Shown here: positions 19,401-28,105 of the stretch, one piece after another
How the letters are laid out: each line of letters starts with the position of its first letter
Numbering within the stretch: the first letter of the stretch is position 1
Origin: Flaviramulus sp. BrNp1-15
GTDB lineage: Bacteria; Bacteroidota; Bacteroidia; Flavobacteriales; Flavobacteriaceae
NCBI RefSeq assembly: GCF_022259695.1
Contig: NZ_CP092099.1
Span: 3,060,001 to 3,124,000 of the forward strand
Direction of reading: 5' to 3'
Length of the DNA stretch: 64,000 nucleotides
Made by a program: the position numbers and the translations under genes
Notes under the pieces: model-generated
The model's database searches: none
The model's input: only the letters and a program-made list of their open reading frames with translations
What the model was told of the DNA's origin: nothing

Positions 19401-21077
19401 AAACCCTAAATAAACATAACTGCTTCCTCCAAAATAATTATTGATAAGATCTCCTGTATAGCTTCCTGCTAAAATTCCGTTAAGAGTATAACTTATTGTT
19501 TGTGTACCCGCATTCCAAGTTACATTTACCAAATGCCAATTGCCATCTTCTAGGTTTCCAAAATCTACAGCAGAAGATAAATTTCCTGCAGCTTGATCGT
19601 TAGAATCCCAAATGGATGTATGATCATTAGGTATGTCGTTTAAACCAACTCCATTGTCCCAGGTGTCAATTTCTAAAACAATTCCATCTATAATACCTCC
19701 AGCTCCCATGCCTTGTCCGTTAGCACCTATAACAGAGAACCCTGAAGGATCATTGTGAAACACAATTGCAATACCATCAGCTCCACCATCATTTGTGCCT
19801 AAATTAGCTTCAAAAGAAAAGTTAAAATCTTCATTAAAACTTAAAGTGTTAAAAGAGAATGCCTGACCAGATTGATTATTAAGTGCTTCAGTTAAACGAA
19901 CTTCATTTGGAGCAATTTGTACCGCTGTTCCATTTATTGAAAAAATATCTTGAAATTCAGAATTCAATAAATTCTTCTCATCACAATCTAAAACCCCATC
20001 GTTATCATTATCTAAATCACAACCATCAGGAACTAAATCTCCATCATTATCTAGGGCATCATCAAATCCAGGGCAAACATCTGAAGTGTCTGGAACTCCA
20101 TCTCCATCAGAGTCTGGAGGACAAGCGGAGGCATCTCCACTATTTGTTACTGCAGCTGTGGTTGCTTGACCACCACTTGTTATACTTGGAACTCCATTAC
20201 CATCTACAACATCACCAAGCGAATTATCTCCATCTAAATCTGAAGCTGTAAATGTGCCTGCTCCTTCAATAGCATCAGGACAACCATCTCCATCTGAATC
20301 TGTATCTAATGAATTTGGTAAACCATCACCATCATTATCACAATCTGCATCAAAATTAAAATAATAATCATCAAAACGAACTCTGTTTTGAGGATCGGTA
20401 TTTTGTTCATCATACAAATAAGTTCTAAAGTAGTAAGTAGTATTAGCTTCTAATAAATAACTATTAATGGAGTTTCCGATAAACACATAACTACTAGGTG
20501 CTTGCATATTGTCTACCTGCATATCTACAAGTAAAACATCTGCAGCACTAAAATCAGTAGCGTTTGTTGATACTTCAACTGCCAATTTATGATTACCCAT
20601 ATTAAATTCAATATCTCCTATATTGGTTGTCCAATAACCAAAATTAATTTGGTTAATAAAGAGATTTGAATTAGGTGTATAGGATACTTCTACATAATCT
20701 CCATTAGTTTTTGCTCCAGCAAACGTAGTTTGATCTGCTCCACCAAATATATATGTAAATGCATAGTCTGGGTTTTCAAAAATACCTGGACCGAAAGATA
20801 GGTTTGATGCCCCACTAAAATAAGTATTTGCACCAGCTCCATATGTTATAGCTTGTCCTTGACCGCCACCATCATTATGATTCCATTGTATTTCTATTGC
20901 AGGACATCCTTCATCAGCATCTAAAATACCGTCATTATCGTCGTCTAAGTCAACTACATCTGCATAAGTATCTCCATCTGTATCTTGACTGTAAATATTA
21001 GAACTTGTTAGTAGAAAAAATGTAGTGAAAATAAAAACTATTATAAAATTAGTTCTGGTTTGGGTATTATTTTTCAT
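10479..21077 (-). CDS. Giant T9SS type B repeat adhesin with lectin-like domain
   Basis: The 3532-residue protein has a signal peptide ending near YSQ (residue 31). Blocks of thrombospondin type 3 calcium repeats (DxDGDG; about 32-58, 245-370, 585-710, 943-1000) alternate with beta-sandwich domains. One of these (about 370-580, with ADGIAIVFHNDP and VLEIDTWDN) looks like an L-type lectin. A first cadherin-like domain (1010-1120) precedes 13 near-identical 103-residue units (1121-2459). Tandem-95-like domains follow in a repeated A-B-C order (2460-3300), then a DUF11 domain (about 3325-3440). The C-terminus (FNEFSPNGDGDND, LEIYNRWGN, GTYYYVLDFG) is the gliding-motility/type B sorting domain. 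The protein should be exported by T9SS and stay on the surface with calcium. Its ligand is unknown. Confidence 0.92.
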   Translation of the reverse strand: MKNNTQTRTNFIIVFIFTTFFLLTSSNIYSQDTDGDTYADVVDLDDDNDGILDADEGCPAIEIQWNHNDGGGQGQAITYGAGANTYFSGASNLSFGPGIFENPDYAFTYIFGGADQTTFAGAKTNGDYVEVSYTPNSNLFINQINFGYWTTNIGDIEFNMGNHKLAVEVSTNATDFSAADVLLVDMQVDNMQAPSSYVFIGNSINSYLLEANTTYYFRTYLYDEQNTDPQNRVRFDDYYFNFDADCDNDGDGLPNSLDTDSDGDGCPDAIEGAGTFTASDLDGDNSLGDVVDGNGVPSITSGGQATTAAVTNSGDASACPPDSDGDGVPDTSDVCPGFDDALDNDGDLVPDGCDLDNDNDGVLDCDEKNLLNSEFQDIFSINGTAVQIAPNEVRLTEALNNQSGQAFSFNTLSFNEDFNFSFEANLGTNDGGADGIAIVFHNDPSGFSVIGANGQGMGAGGIIDGIVLEIDTWDNGVGLNDIPNDHTSIWDSNDQAAGNLSSAVDFGNLEDGNWHLVNVTWNAGTQTISYTLNGILAGSYTGDLINNYFGGSSYVYLGFTASTGGAINNHSIRFSGFCDIPVFIDTDGDTFPNHLDTDSDGDGCPDAIEGAGTFTASDLDGDSSLGDSVDSNGIPVSASGGQATTAAVTNSGDASACPPDSDGDGVPDASDICNGSDDNADNDGDLVPDGCDLDDDNDGILDIDENSSCGTSGSISVTLFNEDFGQQPSGAVSTNLPGVGTGAVTTYTYYEAIEGTTPTGGGAGTSSPGASLQDGYYTIFDNPLEVAQWASGVWQPLGDHTDGVTATGGRMFMVNAGVAGEEFYRRTLTNVVTGAPINASLWAMNMDLQGGRNLPNFRIRFERTSDNSLLYEFDTEPIAIAASGDWANAWKFFENPTLFIPTTTDDIDIVLINLGETGAGNDLAIDDILVFQTFCDTDLDTIPDYFDADSDGDGCPDAVEAAGTFTASDLDGDNSLGDVVDGNGVPSITSGGQAITLAVTDNGDASACNPTAQDDTITGISEDSTNNTLDVLADNGNGLDDFGGDGPNVGTIGLVSATTTNGGTVTVNDGGTPDNPIDDTIDYTPASDFNGTDTFDYTITDSNGDVSTATVTVTVTPVNDAPVADDELSETTIEDTPVTINVLDGDTDAEGDVLTITEVDGTPIAEGETVAVTGGTVTLTGGELVVTPDADSTVDVSFDYTVDDGNGGTDTGSVLVDVTPVNDAPVADDELSETTNEDTPVTINVLDGDTDAEGDVLTITEVEGTPIAEGETVAVTGGTVTLTGGELVVTPDADSTVDVSFDYTVDDGNGGTDTGSVLVDVTPVNDAPVADDELTETTNEDTPVTIDVLDGDTDAEGDVLTITEVDGTPIAEGETVAVTGGTVTLTGGELVVTPDADSTVDVSFDYTVDDGNGGTDTGSVLVDVTPVNDAPVADDELSETTNEDTPVTINVLDGDTDAEGDVLTITEVEGTPIAEGETVAVTGGTVTLTGGELVVTPDADSTVDVSFDYTVDDGNGGTDTGSVLVDVTPVNDAPVADDELSETTNEDTPVTINVLDGDTDAEGDVLTITEVEGTPIAEGETVAVTGGTVTLTGGELVVTPDADSTVDVSFDYTVDDGNGGTDTGSVLVDVTPVNDAPVADDELSETTNEDTPVTINVLDGDIDAEGDILTITEVDGSPIAEGETVAVTGGTVTLTGGELVVTPDADSTVDVSFDYTVDDGNGGTDTGSVLVDVTPVNDAPVADDELSETTNEDTPVTINVLDGDIDAEGDVLTITEVDGSPIAEGETVAVTGGTVTLTGGELVVTPDADSTVDVSFDYTVDDGNGGTDTGSVLVDVTPVNDAPVADDELTETTNEDTPVTIDVLDGDTDAEGDVLTITEVDGTPIAEGETVAVTGGTVTLTGGELVVTPDADSTVDVSFDYTVDDGNGGTDTGSVLVDVTPVNDAPVADDELSETTNEDTPVTINVLDGDTDAEGDVLTITEVEGTPIAEGETVAVTGGTVTLTGGELVVTPDADSTVDVSFDYTVDDGNGGTDTGSVLVDVTPVNDAPVADDELSESTNEDTPVTIDVLDGDTDAEGDVLTITEVDGTPIAEGETVTVTGGTVTLTGGELVVTPDADSTVDVSFDYTVDDGNGGTDTGSVLVDVTPVNDAPVADDELSETTNEDTPVTIDVLDGDTDAEGDVLTITEVDGTPIAEGETVTVTGGTVTLTGGELVVTPDADSTVDVSFDYTVDDGNGGTDIGSVLVDVTPVNDAPVADDELSESTNEDTPVTIDVLDGDTDAEGDVLTITEINGSPIAEGETVTVTGGTVTLTGGELVVTPDADSTVDVSFDYTVDDGNGGTDTGSVLVDVTPVNDAPVADDELTEMTNEDTPVTINVLDGDIDAEGDVLTITEINGSPIAEGETVTVTGGTVTLTGGELVVTPDADSTVDVSFDYTVDDGNGGTDTGSVLVDVTPVNDAPVAIDDLASTDEDTPVLIDILSNDTDIDGTIDPTSVTAVTSPSNGTISIDPVTGEITYTPDAGFNGTDTFEYQVCDEDGACTTASVEVTVNDINDAPEAMDDVATTDPTVPVVIDILSNDSDIDGTIDPTSVTAVTSPSNGTISIDPVTGEITYTPNAGFSGTDTFEYQVCDDDGVCDTATVSVIVPATSLPPVANADTNTTLEDTTLLVDSSNGLLSNDTDPNPSDVLVVTEFTVMGVSYPAGTTVALAEGDLTINSDGSYEFVPATDFTGAVPQVTYTIEDGNGGSDTSTLDLTVTSVNDTPVAIDDVASTDEDTPVLIDILSNDTDIDGTIDPTSVTAVTSPSNGTISIDPVTGEITYTPNAGFNGTDSFEYQVCDEDGACTTASVEVTVNDINDAPEAMDDVATTDPTVPVVIDILSNDSDIDGTIDPTSVTAVTSPSNGTISIDPVTGEITYTPNAGFSGTDTFEYQVCDDDGVCDTATVSVIVPATSLPPVANADTNTTLEDTTLLVDSSNGLLSNDTDPNPSDVLVVTEFTVMGVSYPAGTTVALAEGDLTINSDGSYEFVPATDFTGAVPQVTYTIEDGNGGSDTSTLDLTVTSVNDTPVAIDDVASTDEDTPVLIDILSNDTDIDGTIDPTSVTAVTSPSNGTISIDPVTGEITYTPNAGFNGTDSFEYQVCDEDGACTTASVEVTVNDINDAPEAMDDVATTDPTVPVVIDILSNDSDIDGTIDPTSVTAVTSPSNGTISIDPVTGEITYTPNAGFSGTDTFEYQVCDDDDVCDTAVVTITVVDVVDITDTDGDGLTDLEETTGVDDPNTPAIPNGITDENDSCDPFRRDICAIEIEVTKTAQVFGTSVGDEIEYTIEVENTGDVVLTQLILEDIFTDANGNSITLTEEPSFISSTFGSEEGILLSGEIATYSASFRITQETINAGGVNNSVVATALTRFSELVSDTSDNGDDFDGNVKDDSTFVELGCLLVFNEFSPNGDGDNDVLIINCIENYPNNKLEIYNRWGNIVYEKKGYNNDWNGISNGRATVNVSEELPVGTYYYVLDFGDGSKPKVGWIYLNR
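11342..13712. repeat. 909-base superrepeats in the adhesin gene (about 2.6 copies)
   Basis: The text repeats with a 909-base period: copy 1 at 11342-12250, copy 2 at 12251-13159 and a partial copy at 13160-13712. Long stretches of copies 1 and 2 match base for base, including third codon positions. Each copy encodes 303 residues made of three domains. The near identity points to recent duplication or gene conversion. Confidence 0.9.
13701..17717. repeat. Thirteen tandem 309-base units in the adhesin gene
   Basis: Thirteen in-frame units of 309 bases (103 residues, each beginning APVADDEL) run head to tail. They differ at few positions, such as DELSETT/DELTETT/DELSEST, VDGTP/VEGTP/INGSP and DGDTD/DGDID. 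The units are visibly richer in G and C than the flanking genome. Variant patterns recur five units apart, which suggests duplication of multi-unit blocks. Confidence 0.95.
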
Positions 21078-21407
21078 AAGAGATAGTTTTAAAATGTATT
21101 TGGAGCTAGTTAGAATTTACGTGAGTAAAACTGTTAAGTTTTTAAAATGTGACACTTAAATATTGAATAAGTCACCTTCTTTTTAAATTTATAGTCATTC
21201 TAAATTGTAAACGTTTTTAAGCTTTTTACTTTTATTTATACCAAAATAAAATGAAATACTGATTGTATTATTTTTGTTTCGATAAGCCCTATGATTAGTG
21301 TCGATGGATGGTAAAAAAGTAAAGACGAACAAAACCAGATATTTTTAATTTTAAATTCCTTGGTATAGGTGTTTTATTTCTATTTTTGCGTACTTCAATA
21401 AATAGAC
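21078..21407. other. Divergent intergenic region between the adhesin and prfC
   Basis: These 330 bases hold the promoter regions of both genes and no gene. The prfC promoter is at 21360-21388. An imperfect inverted repeat (GTGACACTTA and TAAGTCAC, about 21150-21177) lies upstream of the adhesin and could be an operator. I could not place a clean -7 box for the adhesin. Confidence 0.55.
21360..21388 (+). promoter_or_regulatory. Probable promoter of prfC
   Basis: TTG begins at 21360 and TATTTTTG lies at 21381-21388, with an 18-base spacer. The prfC ATG is 20 bases further on. Confidence 0.6.
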
Positions 21408-22997
21408 ATGAGTTTTTTAAAAGAGATACAACGCAGACGTACTTTTGGTATTATTTCTCACCCCGATGCAGGTAAAACCACCCTTACTGAAAAGCTATTA
21501 CTTTTTGGTGGTGCTATACAAGAGGCTGGTGCTGTAAAAAGTAATAAAATAAAGAAAGGTGCTACGAGCGACTTTATGGAAATTGAGCGCCAACGTGGTA
21601 TATCGGTTGCTACTTCTGTTTTAGCTTTTGAATACAATGGCATAAAAATTAATATTCTAGACACTCCCGGTCATAAGGATTTTGCTGAAGATACTTTTAG
21701 AACACTTACTGCTGTTGATAGTGTAATAGTTGTTATTGATGTTGCAAAGGGTGTTGAGGAACAAACCGAAAAATTAGTTGAAGTTTGCCGCATGCGTAAT
21801 ATTCCTATGATTGTTTTCATTAACAAAATGGATCGAGAAGGAAAAGATGCTTTTGATTTGTTGGATGAAGTTGAACAAAAATTAGGGTTAAAAGTTACGC
21901 CTTTAAGTTTTCCTATAGGAATGGGTTACGAGTTTAAAGGTATTTATAATATTTGGGAGAAAAACATAAACCTTTTTAGTGGAGATAGCAGAAAAAATAT
22001 TGAAGAAACTATCGAGATTAAAGATTTATCATCCCCAGAATTAGATAAATTAGTGGGTGATAAAGCTGCACAAACTTTAAGAGAAGAAATTGAATTGGTT
22101 GAAGGTATTTATCCAGAATTTAATAAAGAAAATTACTTAAAAGGTGATTTACAACCCGTGTTTTTTGGTTCTGCTTTAAATAATTTTGGTGTAAGAGAAT
22201 TATTGGATTGTTTTGTTGAAATTGCACCCAAACCTCGCCCAAAACAAAGTGAAGAACGCTTAGTAAAGCCTGAGGAGAAAAAATTCACAGGTTTTGTTTT
22301 TAAAATTCATGCCAACATGGATCCTAATCACAGAAACAGATTAGCTTTTGTTAAAATTGTTTCTGGTGAGTTTAAACGTAATGCTCCTTATTTGCATGTA
22401 AGACACAATAAAAAAGTAAAGTTTTCTAGTCCGAATGCTTTTTTTGCTGAAAAGAAAGAAATAGTAGATATTTCCTATCCAGGAGATATTGTTGGTTTAC
22501 AAGACACAGGAACTTTTAAAATTGGTGATACATTAACTGAAGGTGAAGTATTAAATTACAAAGGCGTACCTAGTTTTTCGCCAGAACATTTTAGGTATAT
22601 TAACAATGCAGACCCTTTAAAATCGAAACAATTATTTAAAGGTATAGATCAATTAATGGACGAAGGTGTAGCACAATTATTTACTTTAGAGCTCAACGGT
22701 AGAAAAGTAATTGGAACCGTTGGTGCTTTACAATACGAAGTTATTCAATATAGATTAGAGCATGAATATGGTGCAAAATGTACTTACGAAAATTTAAACG
22801 TGCACAAAGCTTGTTGGGTAGATCCTAAAAATTCAAAAACTGATGAATACAAAGAATTTGTTAGAGTTAAGCAGCGTTTCTTAGCTAAAGACAAGCATAA
22901 TCAGTTGGTGTTTTTAGCAGATTCCCCTTTTTCTTTACAAATGACACAGCAAAAATACCCAAATATTAAACTACATTTCACTTCAGAATTTGATTAA
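21408..22997 (+). CDS. prfC: Peptide chain release factor 3 (RF3)
   Basis: The 529-residue translational GTPase recycles RF1 and RF2 from the ribosome after termination. The G1 loop is SHPDAGKTTL (residues 17-26), G3 is DTPGHKDF near 85 and G4 is NKMDREG near 139. The early SNKIKKGATSDFMEIERQRGISV switch region separates RF3 from EF-G. Length and domain order match RF3, with domain II near 280-380 and the C-terminal domain after it. The gene is monocistronic and divergent from the adhesin. Confidence 0.97.
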   Translation: MSFLKEIQRRRTFGIISHPDAGKTTLTEKLLLFGGAIQEAGAVKSNKIKKGATSDFMEIERQRGISVATSVLAFEYNGIKINILDTPGHKDFAEDTFRTLTAVDSVIVVIDVAKGVEEQTEKLVEVCRMRNIPMIVFINKMDREGKDAFDLLDEVEQKLGLKVTPLSFPIGMGYEFKGIYNIWEKNINLFSGDSRKNIEETIEIKDLSSPELDKLVGDKAAQTLREEIELVEGIYPEFNKENYLKGDLQPVFFGSALNNFGVRELLDCFVEIAPKPRPKQSEERLVKPEEKKFTGFVFKIHANMDPNHRNRLAFVKIVSGEFKRNAPYLHVRHNKKVKFSSPNAFFAEKKEIVDISYPGDIVGLQDTGTFKIGDTLTEGEVLNYKGVPSFSPEHFRYINNADPLKSKQLFKGIDQLMDEGVAQLFTLELNGRKVIGTVGALQYEVIQYRLEHEYGAKCTYENLNVHKACWVDPKNSKTDEYKEFVRVKQRFLAKDKHNQLVFLADSPFSLQMTQQKYPNIKLHFTSEFD

Positions 22998-23005
22998 AAC
23001 CGTTA

Positions 23006-23035
23006 TGTATTTCATCGATTATTCTTTATTAATCG
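23006..23035 (+). repeat. Third copy of the TGTATTTCATCGAT ... TAATCG element
   Basis: TGTATTTCATCGATT at 23006-23020 followed by an AT-rich spacer and TAATCG repeats the two minus-strand copies at 2592-2674. It sits 9 bases after the prfC stop and about 90 bases before the 4Fe-4S gene. Confidence 0.5.
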
Positions 23036-23127
23036 TGATTTGAAATCTTTTTAACGATTTTTTTAATACTAAATCTGGTTAATTTTTAAATTTAAAATGA
23101 ATCATAACCCCAAATATTGATTTACTT

Positions 23128-23364
23128 ATGGAAACAAACCCTAACAATGTTTTCAGTAATTCCGAAATTACTGTAACCTATAAACCTTGCATCTGTATAA
23201 ACTCAGAGAAATGCGCTAAAGAACTATCAGAAGTATTTAGATTGTCCATATATCCATGGATAAACTTAGAAAGTGCTGAGACTAATAAAATAATTAATCA
23301 AGTAAAAAAGTGTCCATCTGGTGCATTAAAATACCATTTGAATCAAAATAAACAAGCTTGTTAA
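23128..23364 (+). CDS. Divergent 4Fe-4S mono-cluster protein (Fer4_19 / YjdI-like)
   Basis: The 78-residue protein has the pattern YKPCICINSEKC (Cys21, Cys23, Cys29), then VFRLSIYPWINL and KKCPSGAL with Cys62, plus a final Cys78. This matches the divergent mono-cluster ferredoxin family, often called YjdI or DUF1271, sometimes paired with a CDGSH-type domain or an acetyltransferase. Neither partner is adjacent here. It probably binds one 4Fe-4S cluster in the cytoplasm; its electron partner is unknown. A bidirectional terminator follows. Confidence 0.85.
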   Translation: METNPNNVFSNSEITVTYKPCICINSEKCAKELSEVFRLSIYPWINLESAETNKIINQVKKCPSGALKYHLNQNKQAC

Positions 23365-23368
23365 AAAT

Positions 23369-23398
23369 AAAAAGCCTTAGATTTCTCTAAGGCTTTTT
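23369..23398. terminator. Bidirectional intrinsic terminator
   Basis: A 13-bp stem (AAAAAGCCTTAGA / TCTAAGGCTTTTT) lies between the convergent 4Fe-4S and DUF3467 genes and has T tracts in both directions. Confidence 0.88.
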
Positions 23399-23400
23399 AT

Positions 23401-23718
23401 TTATGCTTGACCAGTAGGACCAAAATTTAATGGTATTGGTGGTTGCTCGTAATCTTTAATTTCCCCATGAGCTTTCTCAAATCTTGAGACATTTTCACCT
23501 AAAGCTTTTAATAATCGCTTAGCGTGCTGTGGTGTTAATATAATTCTAGATTTTACTTTGCTTTTAGGAATCCCTGGCATAATACTCACAAAATCAACAA
23601 CAAATTCTGAAACCGAATGATTAATAATAGCTAAGTTTGAATAAGTTCCTTCTGCTACTTTTTCATCTAATTCAATATTAATTTGCCCTTGTTTTGGTTT
23701 ATCGTTTTCGTTAGCCAT
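23401..23718 (-). CDS. DUF3467 family protein
   Basis: The 105-residue protein matches DUF3467: EGTYSNLAIINHSVSEFVVDF, IMPGIPKSKVKSRIILTPQHAKRLLKAL and NVSRFEKAHGEI. The family is small, cytoplasmic and of unknown function. It is last after rpoC on the minus strand, separated by a strong hairpin (23735-23767), so its expression depends on read-through or on an unseen promoter. A proline-rich tail (QPPIPLNFGPTGQA) ends the protein. Confidence 0.9.
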   Translation of the reverse strand: MANENDKPKQGQINIELDEKVAEGTYSNLAIINHSVSEFVVDFVSIMPGIPKSKVKSRIILTPQHAKRLLKALGENVSRFEKAHGEIKDYEQPPIPLNFGPTGQA

Positions 23719-23734
23719 AATAGTAAATATTGTT

Positions 23735-23767
23735 ATAAAAAAACATTCCCGCCATGGCGGGAATGTT
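23735..23767 (-). terminator. Intrinsic terminator of the rpoBC operon
   Basis: A perfect 26-base palindrome (AACATTCCCGCC and its complement, 23742-23767) starts 6 bases after the rpoC stop codon and is followed on the minus strand by seven T. The GC-rich arms resemble the REP-like repeats further right. Confidence 0.9.
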
Positions 23768-23772
23768 ACTTA

Positions 23773-26700
23773 TTAATTATAATTTAATTCTTGCTTTACT
23801 TGCATCATCTCGTCAAACTCTTCTTTAGAGCCCACAATAATGTCAGTATAATTTCGCATACCTGTACCTGCTGGTATTCTATGACCAACAATTACATTTT
23901 CTTTCAAGCCTTCTAAAGAATCTACTTTACCTGCAACTGCAGCTTCATTAAGTACTTTAGTTGTTTCCTGGAACGATGCCGCAGAAATAAATGACTTGGT
24001 TTGAAGCGATGCTCTTGTTATACCTTGCAGTATTGGAGTAGCTGTTGCTGGTTTAGCATCTCTAGCCACAACAAGATTTTTATCTTCTCTACGTAAGATT
24101 GAATTTTCGTCTCTTAACTCACGTGGTGAGATAATTTGACCCGCTTTAAGATTTGTTGAATCTCCAGCATCTTCAATAACTTTCATTCCGAAGATATCAT
24201 CATTTTCTTTAATGAAATCTGCTTTATGAGCTAATTGATCTTCTAAGAAAATAGTATCACCAGAATCAATAATACGTACTTTACGCATCATTTGTCTTAC
24301 AACAACCTCAAAGTGCTTATCATTAATTTTTACACCTTGTAAACGATATACTTCCTGTACTTCGTTAACTAAGTATTGTTGTACTGCTGAAGGTCCTTTG
24401 ATATTTAAAATATCGTTAGGTGTAATAGAACCATCAGATAATGGCATACCAGCTTTAACATAATCATTTTCTTGAACAAGAATTTGATTAGATAACTTAA
24501 CTAAGTATTTCTTAATTTCACCTAATTTAGACTCAACAATTATCTCACGGTTACCACGCTTAATTTTTCCGAATGAAACCACACCATCAATTTCACTTAC
24601 AACTGCTGGGTTAGAAGGGTTACGTGCTTCAAACAACTCTGTTACACGTGGTAAACCTCCTGTAATATCCCCTGCTTTTGCAGATTTACGAGGTATTTTA
24701 ACTAATATTTTACCAATATTAATTTTCTCACCATCATCAATCATTAAATGCGCTCCAACTGGTAAGTTGTAAGAACGTATGGTTTCACCTTTACTATCTT
24801 CAATATGAAGTGTTGGAATAAGCTTTTTGTTTCTAGATTCAGAAATTACTTTTTCTTGGAAACCTGTTTGCTCATCAATTTCAACTTGATATGTGATACC
24901 TTGTTCGATGTTTTCATATTTTACTTTACCAGCAAATTCTGAAATAATTACACCGTTATAAGGATCCCAAGTACAAACTACATCACCTTTACTTAGTTGG
25001 TCACCACTCTTAACAAAAATAGTAGAACCGTAAGGAATGTTATTAGTACTTAAAACAATACCCGTTTTCTTATCTGTTAATTTAAGTTCAGATGTTCTAG
25101 AAATAACTATATCTATAGCATTACCTTCACTATCTTGACCTTTAACTGTTTTTAAATCTTCAATCTCTGCAACACCATCAAACTTAACAGCTAATTTATT
25201 ATCTTCTGAGATGTTACCTGCAATACCACCTACGTGGAAAGTACGCAATGTTAACTGTGTACCAGGTTCTCCAATAGATTGTGCAGCAACAACACCAACA
25301 GCCTCACCACGTTGTACCATTTTACCGGTAGCTAAGTTACGTCCGTAACATTTAGCACAAATACCTTGTAAAGCTTCACAAGTTAATGCTGAACGTACTT
25401 CAATACTTTCAATTGGTGATTCTTCAATTGCTTTTGCTATTTTATCTTCAATTAACTGACCAGAAGCTACTAACAACTCGTCTGTTAATGGATTATGAAC
25501 ATCATTTAATGATACACGACCAACGATTCTTTCTTCTAAAGTTTCAACAACTTCATCATTCTTCTTCAATGGTTCAACTTCAACACCTCTTAATGTACCA
25601 CAATCTTCAGTATTGATAATAACATCTTGAGATACATCAACTAAACGACGTGTTAAGTAACCTGCATCGGCAGTTTTAAGAGCTGTATCTGCAAGACCTT
25701 TACGAGCACCGTGAGTTGAGATAAAATATTCTAAAATTGAAAGCCCTTCTTTAAAGTTAGAAAGAATTGGATTTTCAATAATCTCTCCACCTCCTGCGTT
25801 AGATTTTTTAGGTTTTGCCATTAATCCACGCATACCGGTTAACTGACGAATCTGTTCTTTAGATCCACGAGCTCCAGAGTCAAGCATCATAAACACAGAG
25901 TTAAATCCTTGTTGATCTTCACGAATACGCTTCATAGACAATTCGGTCAATTCAGCATTTGTAGAAGTCCAAATATCAATAACTTGGTTGTAACGCTCGT
26001 TATTAGTGATAAGTCCCATGTTATAGTTTCCGGTAATACCATCAACTAAACCATTAGCTTTATCAATCATTCCTTGTTTTTCTGGCGGAATAATAATATC
26101 ACCTAAACTGAATGATAAACCACCTTGAAATGCAAATTTGAATCCTAAAGTTCTAATAGCATCTAAGAAATCAGCAGTTTCTGGAACAGATGTTACTTTA
26201 AGAATATCACCAATAATATCTCTTAATGATTTTTTAGTAAGTACTTGATTAATATATCCTGCTGCTTGTGGCACGTGTTGATTAAATAATACACGACCAA
26301 CAGTAGTCTCAACAATCATTTTGTCAAGCTTACCATCTTCATTAATATCTATGGTACGTACTTTAATACCTGCATTTAAATCTACTTTCTTTTCATTGAA
26401 AGCAATTTCTACTTCTTCAGGAGAATAGAATGTTAAACCTTCTCCTTTAACTGGTAATTCTGGAGTAGATTTACGTAACTTAGTCATATAATAAAGACCA
26501 AGTACCATATCTTGAGATGGTACGGTTACTGGAGATCCATTTGCTGGGTTTAAGATATTATGAGAAGCCAACATTAATAATTGACATTCTAAAATAGCTT
26601 CTGGCCCTAATGGTAAGTGAACCGCCATTTGATCACCATCAAAATCGGCGTTAAATGCTGTACAAACTAATGGGTGTAACTGAATTGCTTTTCCTTCAAT

Positions 26701-28074
26701 TAATTTTGGTTGGAATGCTTGTATACCCAATCTATGTAAAGTAGGCGCACGGTTTAGTAATACTGGATGTCCTTTAAGAACATTTTCCAAAATATCCCAA
26801 ACCACTGGCTCTCTTTTATCTATAATTTTCTTTGCAGATTTTACTGTCTTAACAATACCTCTTTCAATTAGTTTTCTAATTACAAAAGGTTTGTATAATT
26901 CAGCTGCCATATTTTTTGGCAATCCACATTCAAATAATTTTAATTCTGGACCAACAACAATTACAGAACGAGCTGAATAATCAACACGCTTACCAAGTAA
27001 GTTTTGACGAAAACGACCTTGCTTACCTTTAAGTGAATCTGATAATGATTTTAATGGTCTATTAGAATCGGTTTTTACTGCAGATGATTTACGAGTGTTA
27101 TCAAATAATGAATCTACAGATTCTTGTAACATACGTTTTTCATTACGTAAAATCACCTCAGGTGCTTTTATCTCAACTAACCTTTTTAAACGGTTATTAC
27201 GGATAATTACACGACGGTATAAATCATTTAAATCTGAAGTAGCAAAACGACCACCATCTAACGGTACTAACGGACGTAACTCTGGCGGAATGATAGGAAT
27301 AACCTTCATTATCATCCACTCAGGACGATTTTCTCTGTTATTATTAGATTCACGTAATGCTTCTACAACTTGTAAACGTTTTAAAGCCTCAGTTTTACGT
27401 TGCTTAGACGTTTCAGTATTCGCTTTATGACGTAATTCGTATGATAACGATTCTAAATCAATTCTTGCTAATAACTCTATTAAACATTCAGCACCCATTT
27501 TTGCAATAAATTTCTCTGGGTCTGTATCGTCTAGATATTGGTTTTCTTGAGGAAGTGCTTCTAAAATATTTAAATATTCTTCTTCAGTTAAGAAATCCAT
27601 TTTTTGCAATGGTTCACCTTCTTCATTTTTAGCATTACCTGGTTGAATTACTACGTAACGTTCGTAGTAAATTATCATATCTAATTTCTTAGATGGTAAT
27701 CCTAATAAATAACCAATTTTGTTTGGTAACGAACGGAAGTACCAGATATGAGCAACAGGAACTACTAAATTAATATGCCCTACTCTATCACGACGTACTT
27801 TCTTTTCTGTTACTTCTACACCACAACGGTCACAAACAATACCTTTGTAGCGAATTCTTTTATATTTACCACAAGCACACTCGTAATCCTTAACAGGACC
27901 AAAAATACGCTCACAGAACAAACCATCTCTTTCTGGTTTGTGAGTTCGATAATTGATAGTTTCTGGTTTTAAAACTTCACCTCTAGATTCTGCTAAAATA
28001 GACTCTGGTGATGCTAAACCAATTGAGATTTTGTTAAATCTCTTTACTGTATTCTTATCTTGTTTTCTTGCCAT
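23773..28074 (-). CDS. rpoC: DNA-directed RNA polymerase subunit beta-prime
   Basis: The 1433-residue largest polymerase subunit contains the catalytic Mg-binding motif [14 protein letters not shown] near residue 473. The N-terminal zinc site [20 protein letters not shown] lies at about 65-85. The bridge/trigger region includes [25 protein letters not shown] near 935, preceded by the second zinc cluster ([15 protein letters not shown]). Length fits Bacteroidota RpoC. It follows rpoB after a 31-base gap in the standard order. Confidence 0.99.
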   Translation of the reverse strand: MARKQDKNTVKRFNKISIGLASPESILAESRGEVLKPETINYRTHKPERDGLFCERIFGPVKDYECACGKYKRIRYKGIVCDRCGVEVTEKKVRRDRVGHINLVVPVAHIWYFRSLPNKIGYLLGLPSKKLDMIIYYERYVVIQPGNAKNEEGEPLQKMDFLTEEEYLNILEALPQENQYLDDTDPEKFIAKMGAECLIELLARIDLESLSYELRHKANTETSKQRKTEALKRLQVVEALRESNNNRENRPEWMIMKVIPIIPPELRPLVPLDGGRFATSDLNDLYRRVIIRNNRLKRLVEIKAPEVILRNEKRMLQESVDSLFDNTRKSSAVKTDSNRPLKSLSDSLKGKQGRFRQNLLGKRVDYSARSVIVVGPELKLFECGLPKNMAAELYKPFVIRKLIERGIVKTVKSAKKIIDKREPVVWDILENVLKGHPVLLNRAPTLHRLGIQAFQPKLIEGKAIQLHPLVCTAFNADFDGDQMAVHLPLGPEAILECQLLMLASHNILNPANGSPVTVPSQDMVLGLYYMTKLRKSTPELPVKGEGLTFYSPEEVEIAFNEKKVDLNAGIKVRTIDINEDGKLDKMIVETTVGRVLFNQHVPQAAGYINQVLTKKSLRDIIGDILKVTSVPETADFLDAIRTLGFKFAFQGGLSFSLGDIIIPPEKQGMIDKANGLVDGITGNYNMGLITNNERYNQVIDIWTSTNAELTELSMKRIREDQQGFNSVFMMLDSGARGSKEQIRQLTGMRGLMAKPKKSNAGGGEIIENPILSNFKEGLSILEYFISTHGARKGLADTALKTADAGYLTRRLVDVSQDVIINTEDCGTLRGVEVEPLKKNDEVVETLEERIVGRVSLNDVHNPLTDELLVASGQLIEDKIAKAIEESPIESIEVRSALTCEALQGICAKCYGRNLATGKMVQRGEAVGVVAAQSIGEPGTQLTLRTFHVGGIAGNISEDNKLAVKFDGVAEIEDLKTVKGQDSEGNAIDIVISRTSELKLTDKKTGIVLSTNNIPYGSTIFVKSGDQLSKGDVVCTWDPYNGVIISEFAGKVKYENIEQGITYQVEIDEQTGFQEKVISESRNKKLIPTLHIEDSKGETIRSYNLPVGAHLMIDDGEKINIGKILVKIPRKSAKAGDITGGLPRVTELFEARNPSNPAVVSEIDGVVSFGKIKRGNREIIVESKLGEIKKYLVKLSNQILVQENDYVKAGMPLSDGSITPNDILNIKGPSAVQQYLVNEVQEVYRLQGVKINDKHFEVVVRQMMRKVRIIDSGDTIFLEDQLAHKADFIKENDDIFGMKVIEDAGDSTNLKAGQIISPRELRDENSILRREDKNLVVARDAKPATATPILQGITRASLQTKSFISAASFQETTKVLNEAAVAGKVDSLEGLKENVIVGHRIPAGTGMRNYTDIIVGSKEEFDEMMQVKQELNYN

Positions 28075-28105
28075 AATATATGGTTGAAATGAATTTATTA
28101 ATTAA

